A DNA stretch of 8,234 nt from assembly GCA_014323965.1 (NCBI GenBank), contig JACONB010000141.1:1-8234 (forward strand), written 5' to 3'. Position numbers and translations under genes: made by a program. Shown one piece after another: positions 1 to 5,903 of the stretch (positions are counted from its first letter, which is position 1; each line of letters starts with the position of its first letter). The notes below the pieces were generated by a model. That model saw only the letters and a list, made by a program, of their open reading frames with translations, was not told where the DNA came from and searched no databases. This stretch comes from Prochloron sp. SP5CPC1. Its GTDB lineage: Bacteria > Cyanobacteriota > Cyanobacteriia > Cyanobacteriales > Prochloraceae.

Positions 1-278
1 AAGGAGCTTTTGAAATGGCGGCGACAGTGGATTATTTGTTTGCTTATGATGCTACTACAAGATGTGTTCGCGATGATATGTATCAAGGGGTAACAGAAGC
101 CTATGTTTTGGCTCCAAAAGTGCAGCAATTCCTTCAAAAATCAAATCCTTGGGCTTTGCGAGATATGGCAGAAAGGCTGTTAGAAGCTTCTCAACGGGGG
201 TTGTGGCAAACTGCTAGTAATGAGACATTGGATGAGTTACGACATATCGTCCATCAAGCAGAAGCTGACTTTGAATAG
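1..278 (+). CDS. cobN: CobN-type cobaltochelatase subunit, C-terminal end (5' cut by window)
   Basis: This is the last ~91 codons of a large chelatase subunit. The frame is open from base 3 (G-A-F-E-M-A-A-T) through the ATG at 15, so that ATG is internal and not the start. The tail has the CobN C-terminal pattern as I know it: a VDYLFAYDAT segment, a D-M-Y segment, then NPWALRDMAERLLEA and RGLW. CobN is the large subunit of the aerobic cobaltochelatase that inserts cobalt into hydrogenobyrinate a,c-diamide for cobalamin synthesis, using an AAA+ ATPase partner; it is cytoplasmic. ChlH, the magnesium chelatase homologue, has a different C-terminus. The TAG stop abuts a HIP1 octamer. Nothing in this fragment looks damaged. 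The catalytic core lies outside the window, so function rests on the C-terminus alone. Confidence 0.85.
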   Translation, partial: GAFEMAATVDYLFAYDATTRCVRDDMYQGVTEAYVLAPKVQQFLQKSNPWALRDMAERLLEASQRGLWQTASNETLDELRHIVHQAEADFE

Positions 279-293
279 GCGATCGCCTTTGTC

Positions 294-310
294 AAACCCC
301 TACAGGGTTT
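294..310 (+). terminator. Small hairpin after cobN, weak terminator candidate
   Basis: AAACCC (294-299) pairs perfectly with GGGTTT (305-310) around a 5-nt loop, 16 nt after the cobN stop. It is followed by AAATTT and not by a clean T-run, so it is a poor intrinsic terminator. Its position is the main argument. Confidence 0.3.
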
Positions 311-320
311 AAATTTAGCC

Positions 321-381
321 GTAGGGTGGGCAATAAGTTTGACCAATTCTATGTTTATACAGCCCCTTTTCCTTGCCCACC
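321..381. repeat. GTAGGGTGGGCAA / TTGCCCACC inverted repeat
   Basis: GGTGGGCAA at 325-333 is the exact inverse of TTGCCCACC at 373-381, with 39 nt between them. GTAGGGTGGGCA...TGCCCACC sequences are, from memory, a frequent intergenic repeat in cyanobacteria. I see no coding potential inside it. It may be a decayed MITE or a degenerate palindromic repeat. Confidence 0.5.
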
Positions 382-433
382 AACAGTAATCTGGATTAAT
401 TTTACCACCCACCATATACTTAATTCGGTGTGT

Positions 434-450
434 TACCCTATTTTAGGGTA
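434..450. repeat. Perfect TACCCTA-TTT-TAGGGTA hairpin
   Basis: A 7-bp perfect stem (434-440 with 444-450) closes a TTT loop and is followed by TTGATTTTATT. It could terminate transcription or simply be a palindromic repeat. The only upstream gene, cobN, ends about 155 nt earlier, so a terminator role is uncertain. Confidence 0.35.
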
Positions 451-461
451 TTGATTTTATT

Positions 462-490
462 AAACCGCAGAGGCGCAGAGGGCTTAGAGG
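462..490 (+). repeat. AAACCGCAGAGGCGCAGAGG cyanobacterial repeat
   Basis: The unit GCAGAGG occurs at 467-473 and again at 475-481, separated by one C, inside AAACCGCAGAGGCGCAGAGG. I recognise this as a common intergenic repeat motif in filamentous cyanobacteria, from memory and not from a search. No ORF runs through it. With the hairpins above it fills the ~290-nt gap between cobN and the next gene. Confidence 0.5.
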
Positions 491-519
491 AAGATAATAG
501 AGGAGGTTACTTGACAATT

Positions 520-548
520 GGGACAATTTTTGGTACTTTCTTTATAAT
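520..548 (+). promoter_or_regulatory. Candidate sigma70-type promoter for the OmpA-kinase-GTPase cluster
   Basis: A perfect -10 hexamer TATAAT lies at 543-548. GGGACA at 520-525 matches four of six consensus -35 bases with a 17-bp spacer. A better hexamer, TTGACA at 511-516, is 26 bp away and too far. The expected transcription start, near 555, leaves a very short leader before the TTG at 568 or the ATG at 577. This is the only good -10 just ahead of the cluster. Confidence 0.4.
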
Positions 549-567
549 TATGTTACAATAAACGGTA

Positions 568-1578
568 TTGAAAACAATGATAAGTAAATTTACAATTTAT
601 AGGGATAAAAAAAATAACCAATCGACTCCAAAGCCAGAACCTGAGAAAGTTGAATACTTACTGGACTCTTTGTTAGATTTAGTGGAGGAAACAAATCATC
701 AGGTTGATAAAGTAGATAAAGCAGATAATAATCAGGTATATATAGAGGAGGAAAAGTGGGAAAAAACAACAAAAAAGGAGAGTAAGGGTACAGAAGAGAG
801 GGTAAAGGAACTAGAACAGCTCCACGATCTGCTGGGAGATCTAGTAAGACCGGAAAAGCGGGATCGCTTGCGTCAGGTGGAACGACAAGTAAATAAAAGG
901 GTAAATTACCCAATGAGTATCTGCGCTCTATAGCTACCCAAATTGCAGTGGGAGCGAGCAAGTTAGATGTAGAAAATAACATTGTCACCGCCCAACCCCT
1001 TCCAGATCTGGAGTTAATCGCCGCAGAAATAGGTAGGCTAGAAGTTTTATTCAATCAAAGGTCCGGGGTAATTATCACCGCAGACTACACCCACTCCAGC
1101 CATCGCGTTACGGTGTCCGGGACGCTCCGAGACGTTGCTGATAGATCCATAATCGCCGCCGCATTTGAGGCCATTCCAGAGGTAAAGTCAGTGTGGATAA
1201 CCTTCAAATCCCAGCCATTTCCCATGGATAGTCGCATTTACTTCCCAAGTGGGGTCGCCAGTTTAAATCCAGAGGATATGAAGACCCAAATAAGTCCGAT
1301 TCAAGAATTCTTGACCGAGTATCCAGAAATAAGGTTAAAGATTGTTAAAGATTATCGGACATACGGATCCCAGTGGTGGTGAGGAGGAAAACCAGCAATT
1401 AGCTCAGGCTAGGGGGTCAACTGTGAAACAATATTTAGTAGCTCAGGGTATTGCTGGGGAACGATTGGTTGTGGTAGGAATAAGAGAATCTCCCCCAAAT
1501 GCGAAGGAGAATCAACCTCTCTGGTTGAGTAGATGTGTCAGATTTGAACGTATTTTACCTGGGATAAAGAAGAAATGA
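568..1578 (+). pseudogene. OmpA-like C-terminal-domain protein, broken by two frameshifts
   Basis: Three ORF pieces belong to one ancestral protein of about 333 residues. The N-terminus (TTG 568 or ATG 577) is hydrophilic, Lys/Glu-rich and likely helical, with no signal peptide or membrane segment. A middle part with VTVSGTLRDVADR looks BON-like. The C-terminus is an OmpA-type peptidoglycan-binding domain: IYFPSG, then GHTDPSG, then LAQARGSTVKQYL, keeping the Asp and Arg expected to bind peptidoglycan. Lesion 1 is a one-base loss near 909-912; shifting frame there gives NYPNEYLRSIATQ. Lesion 2 is a 10-bp tandem duplication at 1334-1353; removing one copy gives RLKIIGHTDPSGG. The TGA stop overlaps the kinase ATG (ATGA), so the two were translationally coupled. 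The lack of an export signal is odd for a peptidoglycan-binding domain. The exact family name is uncertain. Confidence 0.75.
1334..1353 (+). repeat. 10-bp tandem duplication disrupting the OmpA-like gene
   Basis: GTTAAAGATT is present twice head to tail (1334-1343 and 1344-1353). Ten bases is not a multiple of three, so the copy shifts the frame just before the GHTD motif. Deleting either copy restores the OmpA-like domain exactly. Confidence 0.9.
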
Positions 1579-2060
1579 AACTGGATACCCGTACCCTTCA
1601 AGCCCTGTTCAACCGACTCTTCAGCCCCCGCAAGATTGAATATCTACTCTTAGATGGGGATTTGACTATTTTAGAGACATCTCCTCTGGCAAAAAAGTTT
1701 GCTGATACTCCTGGTTCGGTGCTTCCTGGAATGGACGTTCGTCGTGGCTTTCCCGAGCTGATCGGAGTGGAAGATACCCTCATGGAAGTTATGGCAGGAA
1801 GGGAAAACAATTTTAACTTCAAAGGTATTGCTCGTGGTGACAATTCCAGCTCCCCTCTCTATATAGATTTATATATTGCCAGTTGTGAAGGTCAGTTGAT
1901 CATCTTAGTGGAAGATGTTACGGAGATGATGGTTTTGCACCAATCTCTGGTGCAGCAAACTAACGAAACCGAGATGTTCCTCACCTCATTGACTAATGCT
2001 AGAGATTATAATAATAAGATTCTTATTTCTATGGGGGATCCTTTGTTAGTCACTACAACA

Positions 2061-2068
2061 GGGGGGGG
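2061..2068 (+). other. G8 homopolymer, +1 frameshift in PAS domain 2
   Basis: Eight G bases follow ACAACA. Seven would read T-G-G-E-I-K-T-A-N-P and continue as a normal PAS domain; the eighth shifts the frame and leads to the TGA at 2169-2171. It is a slippage-prone site and also a typical place for sequencing error. Confidence 0.8.
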
Positions 2069-2940
2069 AAATCAAAACCGCCAACCCAGCAGCCCAAGAT
2101 TTATTTGGTTACTCAGAAGAAGAATTGCTCCATCACCCCATTTCCCTAATTATTGCCCAGGAGCAGTTTGATTTCCAAGCCATGGAACAGCGTATTGTGG
2201 GTGCGGGGAATTTTTTGGACCATGTAGAGTTAATCTGTCAAACAAAAACTGGGGCAAAAATTACGGTATAATTTTGCTGTTCTGCTATTCAAACGGAAGT
2301 TAAGGGATTGCTGGATTTTATCTATATCGGTAGGGATATTACGGCAAGAAAAAGAGCAGCAGCAGAAATGAGTAAAGCTCTGGCTCAAGAAAAGGAATTG
2401 AATGAACTAAAATCTCGCTTTATCGACCTTGCTTTCCATGAATTTCGCAATCCCTTGGCCAGTATTTTCCTGACTATTGATTTATTAAAACTAAACGCCG
2501 AACCCTCGCAACAAGAATATTTTAATTTTATTAAGCAAGCTGCCAAACAGATGCAATTTTTATTAGAAGATATTCTCGTGCTGGGGAAAGCTGAAGGAGG
2601 AAAATTTGTTTTTAAACCAGTCCCCTTAAACCTGGAGCATTTCTGTGGAAAGTTGGTGGCACAAATGCAACTGACTGCGAGGGAAAGTAAGCTTCGTGTT
2701 CACTGTGGCGGGGACTGTGCTCTATGGACGAGAAACTTTTGCAGCTGCTCCTGACTAATTTAATTGCCAATGGTCTCAAATATTCTCCCCGTAATTGTGA
2801 TGGTGAATCACAATCAGGAAGTACTGTAGATTTAACATTGGACTGTAACCAGGAGGAGGGGAAGGCAAAATTTACAGTGAAGGATCGGGGGATTGGTATT
2901 TCTCCAAAAGACCAAAAACTCTTGTTTCAGTCATTTCATC

Positions 2941-2948
2941 GGGGGGGG
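2941..2948 (+). other. Second G8 homopolymer, frameshift in the kinase ATPase domain
   Basis: Eight G bases follow CATC. Six give FHRGENVGDIPGTGLGL, which fits the family spacing of HRG-x-NVG-x-IPGTGLGL; eight lead to the TAG at 2955-2957. Nine would also restore the frame but add one residue. Confidence 0.75.
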
Positions 2949-3170
2949 AAAATGTAGGTGATATTCCCGGTACGGGATTGGGACTATCCATTGTTAAACA
3001 AGCTGTAGACTTGCATGGAGGCACAATTCAGGTAGAAAGTGAAGTAGGCACAGGTACCACCTTTACAGTGGTGCTACCCTTAGACTGTTCCCCTCGCTGT
3101 ACTGATGACCCCTCATAGGATTAAGATGATGAAGATAACAAATATATATCTAAATCAGAGGAACGGAAGT

Positions 3171-3805
3171 ATGGCGGAGATTAGCCAAGAAGATATGCGT
3201 GCTAGACTGGGCAACATCGACCAAATTCGCGCTCTGCTCTTTGGACATAAAACTGAAGAATACGACGAGCTGTTTGAGAAGCACAGTGAACGTCTGGATA
3301 AACTGGAATCGGAATTATCCCAGTTTAAAGCAGAAATGGGGGATCGCCTAGAGAAACTCCAAGCATCTCTCTCCACAGAAATTCGCACCGCTGTGGATTT
3401 TCTATCCAAACAGCTCAAGTATCTCAGTTTAACCACTCACGAGGAGACGAGCAAACTGGACGAGGAAATCCAGACTGCCGAGAAAAGGAACACTCTAGCT
3501 TTCGACGAATTGAATAAGACGTTAAATGTTCAAACCAATTCCCTCCATAATGAACTAGAGGCAAGCAAAGATAAACTAGAAGAAGAAATAAGTTATTGAG
3601 AAAGCAAATTTTTGCCCAACTAGAAACAAGCTTGGGGAACCTGGAAGAAAAAAAAGTCGGACGTGCTGATTTGGCCGAAGTATTGTTCCAGCTTTGCTTG
3701 AAGGTGAAAGGAACTGAATTCGTACCGGATCTGAAAGAAGTAGCAGAGAATCGAATTATAGCAGACTTTGTATTACCTGATAAAGAGGAAGCTCAAGCTA
3801 ATTAA
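3171..3805 (+). pseudogene. Coiled-coil protein of the cluster, one frameshift
   Basis: The ATG at 3171 is the likely start: it has an AGAGG Shine-Dalgarno nine nt upstream (3157-3161), while the upstream TTG/ATG options at 3105-3168 extend into the kinase's last codons without any motif. The rebuilt protein is about 211 residues. A short N-terminal part (MAEISQEDMRARLGNIDQIR) is followed by a long acidic heptad-rich helix with many E-K-L repeats, including LDKLESELSQF and LDEEIQTAEKR. A compact C-terminus, GRADLAEVLFQLCLKVKGTEF, ends at 3803-3805. A single missing base near 3591-3596 turns the frame into TGA (3597-3599); the next frame continues LRKQIFAQLETSLGNLEEKK. I do not recognise a named family. 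Its position between a kinase and a GTPase suggests a scaffold or GTPase-partner role, which is inference. Confidence 0.75.
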
Positions 3806-3819
3806 TCCACGGAGCCACA

Positions 3820-3838
3820 GGGCGGGAAGACCCCGCCC
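3820..3838. repeat. GGGCGGG-AAGAC-CCCGCCC palindromic repeat
   Basis: A perfect 7-bp GC stem (3820-3826 with 3832-3838) closes a 5-nt loop, flanked by CCACA and CTACAG. I know this form from memory as a widespread cyanobacterial intergenic palindrome. It sits in the 65-nt gap between the coiled-coil gene and the GTPase gene. There is no T-run after it, so it is probably not a terminator, though it could stabilise or attenuate the operon mRNA. Confidence 0.6.
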
Positions 3839-3870
3839 CTACAGTTTCAATCCTAATCCTCATAGAAAAT

Positions 3871-4416
3871 ATGGCTATAATAGATAGGAAAATATGCCTC
3901 GTCGGCGACTTTGCTGTAGGGAAAACTAGTTTAATCCGTCGCTTTGTGGAAAATAAGTTTAGTGACGAGTATTTGACAACTGTAGGAGTGAAAATATCCC
4001 GCAAAATGGTACAATTAGCTCCTGAAATAGATGTAAGATTATTGATTTGGGATCTAGAAAGACAGACAAAATTCAATAGGATCGTTCCCTCCTACCTCAA
4101 AGGAGCAAAAGGGGCAATTATGGTGGGAGATTTGACCCGCCCAGAAACCATTGATCATCTAGAAAGTCATATTAAGTTATTTTTAGGTATTAATCAAAAA
4201 GGGGGGATACTCTTAGCATTAAACAAGTCGGACTTAGTTTCGGATATTAAGCGGGAAAAGGTAATGGAAATGACTCAATTTCCAGACTATCCTCAAGTTC
4301 TCAGGACTTACGTCACTTCCGCGAAAACAGGTGCATATGTGGATGAAATGTTGGTTAAATTAGCCAACACTGTAATGAAGACAGATAAACGACAACAAAC
4401 AAGGAATAACCAATAA
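3871..4416 (+). CDS. Rab/Ras-like small GTPase with altered G3 motif
   Basis: This 181-residue protein is the size of a single small-GTPase domain. G1 is GDFAVGKTS (Gly12, Lys18, Thr19); switch I has the TTVG stretch with the conserved Thr near 37; G4 is NKSD at 118-121; G5 is SAK at 150-152. G3, expected as W-D-x-x-G-Q, reads W60-D61-L-E-R64-Q65. The Gly that senses the gamma-phosphate is replaced by Arg, codon AGA at 4060-4062, one transition from GGA. In Ras the equivalent Gly60 is needed for the GTP-induced switch, so this protein may bind nucleotide but fail to change state. There is no C-terminal lipidation motif. It is the last gene of the signalling cluster and lies 2 nt before murT. 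The ORF is otherwise intact, in contrast to its broken neighbours. No strong Shine-Dalgarno is visible. Confidence 0.85.
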   Translation: MAIIDRKICLVGDFAVGKTSLIRRFVENKFSDEYLTTVGVKISRKMVQLAPEIDVRLLIWDLERQTKFNRIVPSYLKGAKGAIMVGDLTRPETIDHLESHIKLFLGINQKGGILLALNKSDLVSDIKREKVMEMTQFPDYPQVLRTYVTSAKTGAYVDEMLVKLANTVMKTDKRQQTRNNQ

Positions 4417-4418
4417 TA

Positions 4419-5744
4419 ATGAATAGATTGCGTTTAGCTTTAGCAGTAATCGTAGCCAAAACTATCGCTACTGTAGTAAGAACCTTGGGGTTAGGAGCTG
4501 CTAGTGTCTTACCAGGAGCAATTGCCCGCCGCTTCCACCCTCAGTTACTATCCTTATTATGTTCCCAAGTGAGTCGGGGTGTGATTCTAATTGTAGGTAC
4601 CAATGGCAAAACAACTACCTCCCTACTACTACGGAAAATGCTGGAAACCCAGGGCTATAAAATACTTCACAATGCTAGTGGTGCTAATTTAATCAATGGC
4701 TTAATTACAGTGTTTTTGGATCATAGTAATTTAATTGGCAAGCTTACAGCAGATTATGCTATTTTGGAAGTAGATGAAAATATCTTGCCCTTAGTTTTGC
4801 AGCAATGTCAACCCAAATATATTTTATGCTTAAATCTCTTTCGGGATCAATTAGATCGCTATGGGGAAGTGGATAGTATCAGTCAGAGGTGGCAAAAAGC
4901 CATCGCTCCCCTCCCCCCAGAGACAACCATTATACTCAATGGAGACGATCCAAGCCTCTCCTATTTAGGACAACAATTATCCCAGCAGGTGTTATACTTC
5001 GGTTTGCAGGAGACGGAACTGTATTTAGAGGAAATGAGTCACGCGGTAGACTCCATTTATTGTCCTCGTTGCGGTCATTTGCTAAACTATGAAGGGGTTT
5101 ATCTCTCCCACTTAGGTGATTTTCACTGTCCTAGTTGCAGTTTTACCAAAAGTCCTCTAGCCGTTGAGAGTGGGGAATGGCCGCAAATTTTGATTGGTGT
5201 TTATAATAAATATAATACCATGGCAGCGGGGTTATTGGCTCAAACTATGGGTATTGCCCTAGATGATATTAAGGAGACGATTAAAAATTTCCGGGCTGCT
5301 TTTGGAAGGGCAGAGGAATTAGAAGTTGAAGGAAAACAGGTGCGGATTTTGCTTGCGAAAAATCCTGTGGGAATGAATGAAACAATTAGAGCTGTGAATG
5401 AGATTAAAGCAGGGGGAAAAGCTTCCACAACCTTGATGGTTTTGAATGACAGAATTCCCGACGGAACCGACGTATCCTGGATTTGGGATGTGGATACGGA
5501 GAAGTTGGTAAGCTTAGGAGGAAAGATAATTGTCAGCGGCGATCGCGTCTATGATATGGCACTGCGCTTAGAATATAGTACCATGGGGAATGATGATTTA
5601 CAGTTGATTGTTAAAGAAGATTTAAATGAGGCGATCGCCACTGCTTTAGAAGAGACTCCCCCAGAGGAAACCCTCCACATTATTCCTACTTATTCAGCTA
5701 TGCTGGAAGTGCGACAAGTATTGACAGGTCGTAAGATATTGTAG
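4419..5744 (+). CDS. murT: MurT-like Mur ligase domain protein (lipid II isoglutaminyl synthase subunit)
   Basis: This 441-residue protein is full length for MurT. It has the Mur-ligase P-loop GTNGKTTT (60-67), then NASGANLINGLI and CLNLFRDQLDRYGEVD. A four-cysteine zinc ribbon follows (C215-P-R-C218 and C237-P-S-C240), and the C-terminal DUF1727 region has DGTDVSWIWDVD (from 348). In S. aureus, MurT with the amidotransferase GatD converts the D-glutamate of lipid II to isoglutamine; the Asp that completes the GatD active site lies in DUF1727, and D351 or D357 here is the likely equivalent. It is soluble, acting at the cytoplasmic face. The start at 4419 lies 2 nt after the GTPase stop, with AAGGA 13 nt upstream, so it probably belonged to the same transcript. 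No gatD is present in the window; a repeat element abuts the stop. Its role in cyanobacteria is less well established than in Gram-positives. Confidence 0.85.
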   Translation: MNRLRLALAVIVAKTIATVVRTLGLGAASVLPGAIARRFHPQLLSLLCSQVSRGVILIVGTNGKTTTSLLLRKMLETQGYKILHNASGANLINGLITVFLDHSNLIGKLTADYAILEVDENILPLVLQQCQPKYILCLNLFRDQLDRYGEVDSISQRWQKAIAPLPPETTIILNGDDPSLSYLGQQLSQQVLYFGLQETELYLEEMSHAVDSIYCPRCGHLLNYEGVYLSHLGDFHCPSCSFTKSPLAVESGEWPQILIGVYNKYNTMAAGLLAQTMGIALDDIKETIKNFRAAFGRAEELEVEGKQVRILLAKNPVGMNETIRAVNEIKAGGKASTTLMVLNDRIPDGTDVSWIWDVDTEKLVSLGGKIIVSGDRVYDMALRLEYSTMGNDDLQLIVKEDLNEAIATALEETPPEETLHIIPTYSAMLEVRQVLTGRKIL

Positions 5745-5873
5745 TGTCGTGGCAGACCTAAAATGGTGCTATAGTAGGTTGGGTTAGCGATAGCGTAACC
5801 CAACATAAATATCCTTAGGTGTTGGGTTTCGTCCCTCAACCCAACCTACAATTTAAGAGGTGTCACGACTACG
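5742..5873. mobile_element. Nested inverted-repeat (MITE-like) element after murT
   Basis: Inner arms GTAGGTTGGGTT (5774-5785) and AACCCAACCTAC (5838-5849) are perfect 12-bp inverted repeats. Between them are two smaller imperfect palindromes, 5778-5804 and about 5821-5845. Outer arms GTCGTGGCA (5746-5754) and TGTCACGAC (5861-5869) are inverted with one mismatch. The GTAGGTTGGGTT arm is, from memory, a common cyanobacterial repeat. No ORF lies inside. The outer boundary nearly touches the murT TAG stop at 5742-5744, and the next start is only about 30 nt beyond the element. The ends and any target-site duplication cannot be fixed from one copy. Confidence 0.55.
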
Positions 5874-5903
5874 TCCAAATTTATATGTATTGAGGTCAAT
5901 TGT

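Larger units (their letters stand above)
1575..3118 (+). pseudogene. PAS-PAS sensor histidine kinase, broken by four lesions
   Basis: The pieces rebuild a soluble hybrid-sensor-type kinase of about 514 codons; no membrane segment is visible. In order: PAS-like domain 1 (about 1620-1950); a short linker; PAS domain 2 (about 2010-2340, with ANPAAQDLFGYSEEEL once reframed); a helical linker; the HisKA domain, whose H-box FHEFRNPLA has its phospho-acceptor His at 2437-2439; and a HATPase domain with N-box NLIANGLKYSP (from 2757), G1 DRGIGI (2883-2900) and G2 GTGLGL (2969-2986). Lesions: G8 at 2061-2068 (seven fit the frame), in-frame TAA 2269-2271, one base lost near 2722-2724, and G8 at 2941-2948 (six fit HRGENVGDIPGTG). 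The ATG overlaps the previous stop as ATGA. The kinase would sense a cytoplasmic signal through PAS and phosphorylate a response regulator; none is encoded here. At least four hits make it non-functional as written. Confidence 0.85.

Noticed and set aside
511..548. Promoter using TTGACA at 511-516 with TATAAT at 543-548
   Set aside because: The 26-bp spacer is too long for a sigma70-type promoter; GGGACA at 520-525 fits better.
590..1054. 154-codon minus-strand ORF
   Set aside because: It lies opposite a Lys/Glu-rich coding stretch; its Leu/Pro/Tyr-rich product is the usual mirror of such codons, and the plus strand rebuilds into a recognisable OmpA-like protein.
948..1382. Independent gene beginning at GTG 948
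   Set aside because: The frame is open upstream to 897, reading NEYLRSIATQ, and joins the preceding ORF with a one-base change; the GTG is internal.
2061..2948. Programmed frameshifting or phase variation of the kinase
   Set aside because: The gene also has a nonsense codon and a non-homopolymer lesion, so no single switch would restore it.
3155..3436. 93-codon minus-strand ORF
   Set aside because: Opposite a coiled-coil gene; Ser/Arg-rich with no motif, and the plus strand has the Shine-Dalgarno and the heptads.
3798..4076. 92-codon minus-strand ORF
   Set aside because: Shadow of the GTPase N-terminus, with no recognisable domain.
4889..5092. 67-codon plus-strand ORF inside murT
   Set aside because: Out-of-frame shadow of an intact murT.
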